Positions 31,514 to 40,477 of a stretch of 40,477 nucleotides of DNA are shown here, piece by piece (within the stretch, counting starts at the first letter, position 1; each line of letters begins with the position of its first letter). Origin of the DNA: Priapulus caudatus. Its lineage: Eukaryota; Priapulida; Priapulimorpha; Priapulimorphida; Priapulidae. The stretch spans positions 1,105,509 to 1,145,985 of the forward strand of contig NW_014577067.1 of NCBI RefSeq assembly GCF_000485595.1, in the 5' to 3' direction. Below the pieces are notes generated by a model that was given only the letters and a program-made list of their open reading frames with translations, was not told where the DNA came from and searched no databases. The position numbers and the translations under genes are program-made.

Positions 31514-31515
31514 TA

Positions 31516-32884
31516 CATACATAGTGTCAGTGACACACAATCAACTCTCACCTGCTTGTCCTAGCACAGCTGCCTGCGCCTGCTTAATCCTTGATGGCTT
31601 CATTTATTACACTGACAGTATTCCACCGACTCCGTCACACAGTATAGGAACAGTTGGTCCGTCGACGACACAACACACACACAGCTCGACAATTAACCTC
31701 AATTACTCTGCGACGCAGGTAACGAGATGCAATGAAAGCGATGACCGCGTCGCCACGGCAATGTCCTCAGAGATGCTGCCAAATTAAAGCTTACGGTCTC
31801 GGCACTTGAACCGAAGAGCTCTACTCTTGATCGAAGGCACGTCGGTAACACGAAGCTAGTCAGCAGCACAAGCCGTAGGTACAACTCTTACCCGCTTACG
31901 GCTACCAATTAATATTTATTAAATTATTTATTTATTTAATTATTGAAATTATTCGGCAAGCATCCTCGCACGAGGTACACTCCGATCGCGCACACCACAG
32001 AACACGCGCGCGCAAGGGAAAGCAGTCGATCATAGCACAGCTAGGACAGAGAACTAAGCACCGAGCGGTTGTTCTGCGGCACCACCACCACCAACACCAC
32101 CTACACGTGCATGCACTCAGACTGCGCCCCTCCTGGAGCGATCAGTCATAGCCAGCTTCTCATTTCCAAAAACTTCCGAACATGCATCATGCGAGTCTGC
32201 GCAAAAACAGATGTGGAAGTTTGCTTTCTTAGCGCTGCCTAACTTCTTTTCCCACATGGCAATAGGCCAAGAGTAATTGATGAAACGTGCGAGTGAGACT
32301 GCAAACACGCGAGGAGCTGGAGGAGGTAGGGTGGCTCAGCTGCTCACGCGCTGCTAAGTTTGAGGGCTTCAGAAGCAATATCATAATACTCTTAGTCTCT
32401 CACACACTGCGAAGATATACTGCTGTCGGGTATTCTCCTCCCGACAACGGTAGTACAGCTACAGAGTGCGAAATTAGGGGGTGCGCAATCGTGGTAAACA
32501 AGACTTCATTTTTGAAAATACCGACCTCAAAATCGCACTCCCACGTGCAAAATTTAGTGACCGTTCTTTTTCAGTGTGAATCCAAGATCTTCTGCTTGAA
32601 GAACGTTAGCGTTATGGAGGTACGGCGTACGCTGTTAACGGGAGAGTTTGGTTCCATATTACTCGCTTGTATCTGTACATTTTCACACCCTATGGTTGAT
32701 TTACTGCCTCATATTTAAGGGTGCGTGCATTTTCAGCACCTCACCTAAAAAGTTAGTCGTGACCTCTGAGCTACTGTTGGCGACAGGGAATGTGGGCCCC
32801 AGATAGTGTAACTTGAACCATTATCCACATGCAACTTGCGTCTGAAATCGTGAGCACTGCGTAACAGTGAAAGATGTGCTGATG
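31516..32884. other. No gene seen
   Basis: The 143-codon plus frame at 32287-32718 is the longest frame free of simple repeats in the window. It shows no domain, signal or repeat that I recognise, and I do not call it a gene. A TTTA-rich patch lies at about 31910-31945. Confidence 0.45.
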
Positions 32885-32986
32885 TAGAGGAAGGGATAGA
32901 GTGTGAGAGCGAGAGCAAGTGATAGAAAGCTAGGGGAGGGGTGAAAGCAAGACTTAAAGAAAGAAAGAGAGCGTGCAAGCGCACGC

Positions 32987-33039
<53 letters not shown>

Positions 33040-33150
33040 GGAGAGATAGAAAGAAAGAGCGAGGGCGAGAGATGGCCGGGCGAGAGATGTGTGAGAGCGA
33101 GCAAAAAGGGAGATCGAGAGAGAGAAAGAGAGAGAGAGCGAGAGAGCTGA
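32885..33150. repeat. (GA)n-rich tract
   Basis: GAGAGCGAGAGC and GAAAGAAAGAGAGCG words surround a pure GA core at about 32998-33034 and a second at about 33115-33142. The frames here are Ser/Leu- or Arg/Glu-rich translations of the tract. Confidence 0.93.
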
Positions 33151-34291
33151 CATAATGTTCACTTAGCCAACATTTTACACTGAATCTCATCGATTTTAGA
33201 AAGCCGGCGTTCCATAGAGACAGATTGAAAATTTATTGCACTTGGAAAGCCGATCATGAAGACAAAAGCCGTATGATTTCTTGATATCAGTTCGGAAAAT
33301 CCACAGTTTTAGCTATGTGCCCACATCACCAGCTACATAGGCCCGTGTATCTGCCGTTAAAAAGTACATGCAAATTAACACTGGATGATAGAGCAACACA
33401 CCCCCTCACAAAATATTGTCGCCTTAATAGGTCATCAAACTCCAGTATTTCCCTAAAGCCCAAATAACTATGAACGTGCAAGGAAAAATAGATCGTTGTG
33501 TTTGAGCAGGCAAAAAATGGACACTGCAGAAGGCCACATGTAGATAATTTTTAAGCTGTGTTGTCCCAGAAAGTAAAAGACAGGGAGACATGTTTTCAAA
33601 TACTATCTGGAAAGTATCAACCAAGACGCTACCATCTGTTTTAATATGCTCAGAAAGATTCTAGTTTTTTTTATCCTGGCAAATATATTGCCTTATGCGA
33701 TGTGCTATCTTTGTCAATACATGAGTGATACGCCAATACTCTTATCTTGGCAAATAATACAACACGTTCCTTGAGCTCGTGAAGTTGAGTAGAAACTAAA
33801 TATATTCTGATTTCCATATATATAGGGTGTAGAATTTTGGTCAAGTGTTGATTTTATGAGCTCCCCCGGAATTGGGTGTATGTAATACATTCTGGACATT
33901 GTGCCCTCATGCAACATGTAAACAGTTAGCAATTAAATATAGATATAGGCTTTCATATCCTGGAGATTATGACTGGCAAACAATTTCAGGTAGCCCTTGA
34001 TTAATTTCTTATATATACCATAACATGATCACCTATTGAAAATCATGTCTACCAGAATTTCCTTTAATTTGTGTAAAAATGGATAAATTAAGGTATACAA
34101 AACTATACTGTGACAGTGTGTATATAGCAAAATGTCAATAAAAATACCTGCGTATCCACTGACTTAAGCATGCTATGCTAGGTCAGGTTAATTGCAATCA
34201 AGAACTCATAGCCAATTGGCATATGCAAACCCCATCCTAGCCAGCATATTTCTCCGAATACACCGATAAGCAAGTACTTAGTTATAGTCAG
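33151..34291. other. No gene seen
   Basis: AT-rich unique sequence with no supported gene or repeat. Confidence 0.5.
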
Positions 34292-34500
34292 CAGTGCTCG
34301 AAATAAGCAATGGTCCGATGGTCCGGGGCCATCAAATAATCAGGAGGATCATCAGATTTTCAAAATCAATGGTCCGACAGACCATTGAATATTTTGGTCC
34401 CATTTTATGGTAAATTTCTTGCATGCCGCATTACTTTTAGAGGACAATTTGAAATTTAGGAGGACCATCTAAAATTTAGGAGGACCATCTAAATTTCAAA
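34292..34500. mobile_element. Possible hAT-like terminal fragment with GGTCC and 20-bp repeats
   Basis: CAGTGCTCGAAATAAGC at 34292 resembles the CAGTGCTCGAAA-type ends of animal hAT-related repeats known to me. ATGGTCCGA follows three times. At 34448-34500, TTTGAAATTTAG and CTAAATTTCAAA are perfect 12-bp inverted repeats enclosing two 20-bp direct copies of an AGGAGGACCATCTAA unit. No distal end or duplication is seen, so the assignment is tentative. Confidence 0.35.
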
Positions 34501-34894
34501 CTAGATTTTTCCCCTTATTTCTACCCTTGATAGTTACAACATAGCTCCTGCCCTCCCTCCCACCACCCAGCACACGGCTAGCAGCATATGTATGAGTAAT
34601 TGTGCAGAAGAAACAAGGACACGCACATACACACATACACGATGTGGCTGGCTGCCAACGCTTGACAAAAACTATTCCTGTGATAGTTTTAGAATTTCCT
34701 TTTTTTCTAAAGGAATTTCGACTAAAACTTAATGAAACACAATGCTCACGCAAGAGTGCACATGCACTGGCAATATGAGAATGACAGTTTGTAGGAAGGT
34801 GCACAACTATGTTTTTTACATGCTGGAAAATGTATCTGAGAGATAGCTGCATTCCTTCCTTTACTTAGGGTTTCACTCCCTCTTCAATTTCCCC

Positions 34895-34896
<2 letters not shown>
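34501..34896. other. No gene seen
   Basis: The minus frame at 34496-34852 (118 codons) begins inside the preceding repeat and has no recognised motif. Confidence 0.45.
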
Positions 34897-34929
<33 letters not shown>

Positions 34930-34960
34930 TCTTCCTCTTCCTCTATCTCTCCCTCTCGCC
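34897..34960. repeat. (TC)n and TTCCTC microsatellite
   Basis: A pure CT run of about 28 bases followed by TTCCTC hexamers. Confidence 0.94.
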
Positions 34961-35060
34961 CTTTTCACCTTATCTCTCCTTCTCGTCCTCGCCCTCTTTT
35001 CGTTGCCCTTGCCCACTCTTTTACTTTCTCGCTCTCCATCTCTTTCTCATACTTGTAAAC

Positions 35061-35113
35061 ATATTACCAGGAGTGGATAATAGAGAATCTCTATTGTCTA
35101 CTCCTGATATCAC
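35061..35113. mobile_element. Palindromic mini-element H, CAGGAGT type, 6-of-7 TSD
   Basis: Body 35068-35106 (39 bp) begins CAGGAGTGGATAATAGAGA. The complement of its right arm is CAGGAGTAGACAATAGAGA, so the whole body is one hairpin. The flanks ATATTAC and ATATCAC differ at one base. Confidence 0.75.
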
Positions 35114-35564
35114 AATACCTGCTATCTAGAATCGTGACCTGCGTATTGCGATACGTGGGTCATATACCTTTTACTAAATTAGACATATTCATGATTGATC
35201 AGTGGCTTGATTTTCAGCATTGGAACAGTAACTATATTGAGATATGGTGTCATGACCATGTAGCATAATTATATGATTGATTAAATATTGCTTGCTAACA
35301 TAGTTACATAGTGCCCTGAATTCAAAAGGGTGGGGGTGGGTTAGTGATATTTATCCGACTCCATTTACTCCTTTGCCACCATTCTATGTAGATGTCATCC
35401 TAACTGTTATGCATGCCTTACACTTATCTGCCTCGTGGGAAATCTAACTATAACTATAGATTAGGACACATAAACAATAATGAGCATCAACCAATTGATT
35501 TAAACCAACAGAAATTCCAGGGAAGTGCAAACGTAAGAACCTGGAATGTTAAGCACATAGAAGT
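35114..35564. other. No gene seen
   Basis: Unique-looking sequence without recognised features. Confidence 0.5.
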
Positions 35565-35957
35565 TATGAATGGGGTAGCTCTAGTAAAGTTCTATAGCCC
35601 GCGTGCAGTTGCCGCAGGGCTATAGGATCTTCTATTACGGATGCTCGGGACCAACTTAGTAACGGTTACTTGCAGCTATAAAACGTCTGTGATAGGCAAT
35701 TAATGCCTCTTATCCGAAGTGAATATGTCTTAAGTTATATCCGCAACTAAAATTTAACCTCTAACTATCGTTGAAATGGTCTGCTTGTGGTATTTCTTGT
35801 GAACGAACATTTGATTTGCGAACTTCAAACGGCCATTTTTGGCAGCGATGCAGCAGCACCAGTCAGCGGGTTGGTTCCTAGCATTCGTAATAGAATGTCC
35901 TATAGCCCTGCGGCAACTGTACACGGGCTATAGTACTAGAGCTATGAATGGGGTAGC
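35565..35957. mobile_element. Foldback element with 11-15-bp flanking direct repeats
   Basis: Inverted arms of about 70 bp run from 35577 and back from 35942. Shared words are AGCTCTAGTA, CTATAGCCCG, GCAGTTGCCGCAGGGCTATA, TTCTATTACG and ATGCT. The sequence TATGAATGGGGTAGC occurs immediately on both sides (35565-35579 and 35943-35957). If the terminus is placed at AGCTCTAG, the duplication is 11 bp (ATGAATGGGGT). Otherwise it is up to 15 bp. Inner sequence about 35656-35870 is unique and non-coding. Long duplications of this size are unusual for cut-and-paste elements. No superfamily assigned. Confidence 0.65.
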
Positions 35958-36271
35958 AACACTGCCAGCTTAGTCAATCAAAGCAGATACAATCACTTTG
36001 GCTATTTTGGGCAGACGCTGCATATTGTATTTGTATAGAATACTGATATCATTTATTAATGCAGGTATGCGGAACCTGCCCATTGGCAAGTTCTCCACCT
36101 AATTAAAATAGTTGTATATGGTGATACACTACTTTTTAGTCCAGTCATCTGGCTAATCTATCAGCATCATCTGATGGAAAGATTAAATGTATTTCAGTGC
36201 AGTGGATCAATTTAACAAAAACAAACTACTTGTGAAGCTTGGCAGATCTTGTAGAGCTGGCATAAACACAG
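35958..36271. other. No gene seen
   Basis: Short AT-rich unique stretch between two foldbacks. Confidence 0.5.
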
Positions 36272-38114
36272 ATACAATAATGTAACCCAACAAGAGTAGG
36301 GTTACAATGCGAGCCTATTCTTTTCTTTGGAGGAGCCCCTGAGTGATTCACTCAGGGCGGTTTTATGGTGCGTTTTTAAAGACTACAACTTCAAAACTGG
36401 GTTTATTCTAAACACGAACCTTTCTCCGCTATTCTGGGACTTACTATGTATCACGATACTCTGTATTAAAGGCTCACAATGCGCATCCAAACGCTAATTT
36501 CTCCAGTACTAGACTAGCAAATACTTCGTGTCATGCATAATCATACTACCTTATGGCAAAATAAACTCTAGTTCCTCCCATTTCACTGCGCGTTGTCTTA
36601 TAAAAGGTATTTTGAAATACTGCCAATGTTGTTGAAATTCTCCGATGTTGTTGACAGTTTTTCCCAATCCCCAAGCAAACCGTGCAGCGGTGCTGCGGTA
36701 CAGCGGTTGGGCGCAGCGAGAGATAAAAACATGTCGACGTCACGTCGACCACTTCGAGCTATTTTGTTTGCAAACAGTCGGCGTTTGCGCACAGAGATGC
36801 AGTTTTCTCAACCTGCTCTTTCTCTGTGGGTTTTAAAGGAAGCAGTAGCCTCTAGGTGCTAAGGTTATTTTCCAGCTAAATTTAGGTTATCATTGCGGCT
36901 ACAATAAAAAGTTTTCATTGTTTCAATCACTATTCAGAAATATTTTTAAAAAATGTTTTAAAACTAACGACTACAGTTTGATTTACAGGACGACGGTTGG
37001 CGCCACTAGAGCGCACAGATATGAGAAGTATGCGGCAAACAAACATTTTCCTGTGGCCAAGGGGCTAAGCAGACCGAGGGTATTTCTTATTTCTTCACTT
37101 TAAAAGAAAAGGATTGTAATAATCTTATGAAGCGACATATAGTTTCAGTTATAATATGGATAAATTGCCCTAAAATGAATATCGTTTCCGGTTAACTAGC
37201 ATTTAGGTATATAATATAATTGGCAGCTTTTGTGATTAGCCTCGGTCATTTACCTGCACACACAAAAACTGCAAATACGCAACTTTTTCAGGGTGGCGCA
37301 CGGTCCGGGGTGTCCATGGCGCCGTTCAAATTTGTAGCGTTGATGTGTAAATAATTAAGTTAAGTATCTGGTGACATATAACATGGTGGGTATAGACGAT
37401 ATTGTTTACTAGTAAGTAAAGCAGTTGTATGCAGTAAAATCCTAGGGCTACTGTCCCCTTTAAGCAAACGCGCAGGTGAAATGGGAGCAACTAGAGTTTT
37501 TTATTTTGTCATAAGGTAGTGTGATTATGCAGTGACACGAAGTATTTGCTAATCTAGTACTTGAGAAATTAGCGTTTGGATGCGCATTGTGAGGCCTTTA
37601 AACTATTTATAACCTTGTTAAACAAAATTTCGAAGTGACGAGCGGGCGATATTTTCGAGCTGCGCATTTTCTGTTGACGGCTGTGACGTACAGATTCCGC
37701 AATGCGCATAGCGTTCGGCTAACTTCGTGCATGACGTCATGACTGAAGCCGCAGGCAATCCGCATGATACATTCGATCTTGAGTCGAATGTTAGGGCGAA
37801 CGCTATGCGCATTGGGAATCTGTAGCGTCACAGGTCAACCGAAATGGCCGCTCTGAAATATCGCGGCTCGTCAACTTTCACATTTTGTAAGCAGGTTATA
37901 ATAGTTTAATACAGAGTATTGTGATACATAGTAAAGTCCCCAGGTATACAGAGAAAGGGTTCATGTTTTAGAATAAACCCATGTTTGGAAGTTTTAGTCT
38001 CGCAAAACACACACATAAGAACTGTCTCCTGAGTGAATCACTCAGGGGCGTCCTCCAAAGGAAAAGAATAGGCTCACATGTGTAACCTACTCTTGTTGGT
38101 TACATTGATTGTAT
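36272..38114. mobile_element. 1.8-kb foldback element with ~340-bp inverted arms
   Basis: The left arm is 36272-36612 and the right arm about 37460-38114. The outermost words are ATACAATAATGTAACCCAAC on the left and the near complement GTTGGTTACATTGATTGTAT on the right. Each arm has a subterminal hairpin, CCTGAGTGA/TCACTCAGG (36338-36356 and 38028-38046). The right arm is interrupted by the 304-bp TTAA-flanked element at 37602-37905. The centre (36613-37459) carries frames of at most 89 codons with no recognised domain. A GCGCCACTAGAGCGCAC word near 36999 is 13/14 like CTCF. No clear target duplication was found. No transposase, so non-autonomous. Confidence 0.75.
37598..37909. mobile_element. 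TTAA-flanked foldback MITE nested in the larger foldback
   Basis: Body 37602-37905 (304 bp) with TTAA at 37598-37601 and 37906-37909. Ends ACTATTTATAACC and (complement) ACTATTATAACC begin arms of about 115 bp sharing CAAAAT, GACGAGC, CGATATTT, TACAGATTC and AATGCGCATAGCGTTCG. The opposite arm of the host foldback reads straight through this point with a single TTAA (complement of 36472-36475), confirming the insertion and its boundaries. A TTAA duplication is typical of piggyBac-like and Kolobok elements. Which one cannot be told without a transposase. The loop holds the palindrome CATGACGTCATG. Confidence 0.85.
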
Positions 38115-39792
38115 TAGCAAAAACATAACAGAATAGGCAAGAAGGACTCGTTGCGCTTGACTGCAAGATGCGCAGATCGTTTCAGTCATTGTAGTGGCGG
38201 CATTAGCAGGCTCTATTGAGTGGCGAGTTCTAGTTTGCAACCACCTTGCACATTTGCCATGTTAGTCCTTGGGCAGGTACGTCTCATTAATAAATTGTTA
38301 TTAAAAACCGGGTTATAACCACTCTGACAACGTGTAGCGACACAAATTGGCTCGAGTTAATGTCTGAGATTGGTATAGGGTTCCAAATATTGAAATATAG
38401 CTGTTGTGGTGAACTAAGGGCCTAGTGCTACTCGGCCTAGACTAAATGCAGTAATGAATGTTTGTATTACTGAATACTGTACTTGGATATAGTCAGGAGT
38501 AGAATTTATCATCGGTGCCTGATATTGGTGTGACAGTACACACAGGCTATATATAGAACAGTGGTTGTAGTCCATGCTTTATCCTAAATTCATGCCGTGG
38601 CTAAATATAAACTAGCTTCAAACGCCCGTTAATGTTATTGTTAGTAGACATTACGTCAGTTAATTAGCAGTGATTATCTTGATTTGCGATTTCTGTGAAG
38701 AGTTTAATGGAATTTGCAATGCTGAAAATCATTGCATTAGAAAACGTAATCTGAATGTTATGTTACGTCTCTTTTACGGTAGGAACGCGTTAAACTCCGA
38801 ACGAGTGGGCAACAGTGAAGCGACGTTATGACCGCCTCAGCCTACGGCTTATAATTGGTAGTGATAAATCAACTTACCCATTTCTTTCTCAGCTGTTTAT
38901 GTCCCTAAACCGCCGCGCCAACTTGTTTGAGTAGAAAAGACAAAACAAATTCAGTTAGACACTGCCATCTATTGTTAGGGCTATTGTGGGTATTACCAAT
39001 ATACGCCTATATAATATGTGCGTGGAAAAATCGAGTGTGAGCTTGTTATCATGGCTTTATAGTAGTTAGAATGAATGTGGAATGTCATGTAGAAATAAGC
39101 CCAAGATTATAGTTCGATATAATGTAAATATGAAACGTGTATCCGTTAGAAAATCATTAAGTTCGACTCTTGAGTTTCGGTTTACGCAATTTCTCATTCG
39201 CGCCGCAAGGCCGGTTGTGCTCACGGTTGCGATTTCCCTCGCCGCGGTGAGAGATACCTGGCTGACGGTCGTAAGATCCCGGTTGTACAAATAGATAAAG
39301 ATGTTTTGTAATGATTGGTGCGAAATGTTATTCCCAGAAAACCCAAAGGGGCCGTCACCTTGGGTAAAAAGTTTTCAACACGCCATGCAGTATTAGCTGA
39401 TAAGAACGCCAAAAGTCTTGTATTTGTTACTTTTAGATGATTTAATACCCCTCGTAACGACTTGTTCTGACCCAGTCCACACTGGTTCAACTTGCAACGT
39501 TCAGATAGAGATACATGGTCTCAGTTGAGACACTCATGTATATTTTCATGTGCAATATCCAAGAGTACATAATTATATCAATACTAAATCAGGTTAGCCC
39601 GGTTATGGGATTACGGGGTTTAGTACGTTGGGGTAGGCACAACTTGGTTTGTCTATGTGGGGTGATCCCATTGTTCTCTAATTCCTTTGGGCCGTCACAG
39701 GCTCCAGCAGTCAAGTCCTACAGTTAAGACCGGAATAATTCTGTGCGCATATCAGACCTTTTTTATTGATTTGGTGGAGGGTGTATATATAT
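38115..39792. other. No gene seen; weak CAGGAGT-type palindrome at 38494
   Basis: CAGGAGTAGAATTTATC at 38494 and a CCTG end at 38521, with flanks ATATAGT and ATATTGG (5 of 7), may be a badly decayed member of the palindromic family. Otherwise unique-looking sequence. The frames (70-89 codons, on both strands near 39080-39490) have no recognised motif. Confidence 0.4.
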
Positions 39793-40409
39793 GGGACATT
39801 GAACGGAGTTCCCGATTGAAGATTCTCGTGAGATTGCATGCAAAATGCATGCGCTGAGAATTGCGGCCTCGTAGCGCCGTATTGCGGCGAAAAAAAAAAC
39901 CTAACGGTTCCCTTCTACATGGCTTTACCTTGGCTACTGATATGTGTATCACATTCACTCAATCGTTATTCACTTCTTAAAAGATTGTTTTTCATAAACA
40001 CTGCGCTTAGTCACTTTCGCTAAATTACATACGGCGCATTTACAAACAATCGACGCAATTCAGAGCGAGTCTTACAATAGCGCCTGTTTCTTGCTTGTAT
40101 GCTGTGGCGGGCTGCAGGAGGCCTGATAGACTCGCTGTGATTGGTCTGAATTGTTTTGTAAATGGTCGATGTAATTTTAGGAAAGTTGTAACGAAGCGGT
40201 GTTTTTATGAAACCACTATCTTTAAGAAGTGAATAACGATTGAAGTGACATGTATACACATGCTAGTAGCAAGGTAAAGCGATGTACGAAAGGGTAAGCG
40301 GTAGGTTTTTTTTCGCGCAATAGCGGCCGGTACGGGCCGCATTCTCAGGCCGGCCATGCATTTTGCATGCGATCTCACGAAAATTTCAATGACTCCGTTC
40401 TGCTCCCCC
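39793..40409. mobile_element. 617-bp foldback element with ~280-bp inverted arms
   Basis: The left arm is about 39793-40073, the right arm about 40127-40409, and the loop is about 53 bp. Shared words include GAACGGAGT, GCATGCAAAATGCATG, CTGAGAATGCGGCC-like, CGTTATTCACTTCTTAAA and GCGAGTCT. The frame containing SLNRYSLLK on the left recurs on the opposite strand on the right (FNRYSLLK), which simply reflects the inverted arms. Ends begin with G runs (GGGACATTG and GGGGGAGCA). Flanks are TATATAT-like and AATATAA-like, with no duplication that I can call. Long-armed, G-starting foldbacks occur among Mutator-like elements, but this is only a suggestion. Confidence 0.7.
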
Positions 40410-40477
40410 AATATAACTTCACTATAAATATTCAGAACTTATTCGGTCTAAGTCCGCACAGTAAAAACCGACCCAGC
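40410..40477. other. Window end, nothing seen
   Basis: 68 bases of unique-looking sequence outside the foldback. Confidence 0.5.

Noticed and set aside
32287-32718. 143-codon plus-strand frame free of simple repeats
   Set aside because: No domain, signal peptide, splice context or family resemblance recognised. This length is expected by chance on some frame in 40 kb.
1-40477. CRISPR arrays, tRNA, rRNA
   Set aside because: The tandem repeats found lack the regular repeat-spacer pattern of CRISPR. No tRNA B-box-like word with matching stems and no rRNA sequence was recognised by eye. A covariance-model search would be more sensitive.

Overview
The window looks like non-coding, repeat-dense nuclear DNA from an animal, most plausibly an invertebrate. 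It carries abundant di-, tetra- and octanucleotide microsatellites, minisatellites, an AT-rich satellite and many short DNA-transposon derivatives (MITEs and foldback elements) with visible target-site duplications. There is no convincing protein-coding gene, rRNA, tRNA or CRISPR array, and nothing resembling bacterial operon structure. Reading frames above 100 codons are mostly translations of stop-free simple repeats or shadows on both strands. Two runs of exactly 25 N (10843-10867 and 29738-29762) mark assembly gaps. The species cannot be named from what is visible.

Layout. 1-5 kb: GA, CT, TA and GATA microsatellites, a degenerate ~60-bp minisatellite (3237-3645), the first of many short palindromic elements (4123-4181) and a CTCF-like motif. 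5-9 kb: a 21-bp palindrome with a perfect 7-bp target duplication, an ACGCACGA-type minisatellite, a ~15-bp CCCCCTGTA minisatellite with an internal inversion, and a pogo-like MITE. 9.1-15.2 kb: a composite structure A-B-gap-C-B'-A'. A' is an inverted copy of A, B' is a direct copy of B, and C is a ~1.5-kb AT-rich satellite built of 9-bp words. The second copies differ by many indels, which suggests noisy long-read sequence or a misassembly. 15-21 kb: sparse unique sequence, palindromic elements and degenerate tandem repeats. 21-24 kb: two families of pogo/Tigger-like MITE and a Harbinger-like element with a TTA duplication. 25-32 kb: more palindromic elements, one of them (27243-27551) expanded by internal repeats, and a second assembly gap. 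34-40.4 kb: a cluster of foldback elements, including a 1.8-kb foldback whose right arm was later hit by a TTAA-flanked element. The intact opposite arm shows the empty site.

The most interesting system is a family of tiny palindromic mobile elements. Their ends read CAGGAGT or CAAGAGC, the bodies are almost entirely inverted repeat (21-70 bp), and the flanks are 7-bp direct repeats with core TANTA. At least six members have perfect or one-mismatch duplications and several more are diverged or one-ended. I do not recognise the superfamily. The window supports a picture of successive waves of non-autonomous cut-and-paste elements and simple-repeat expansion rather than genes working together.
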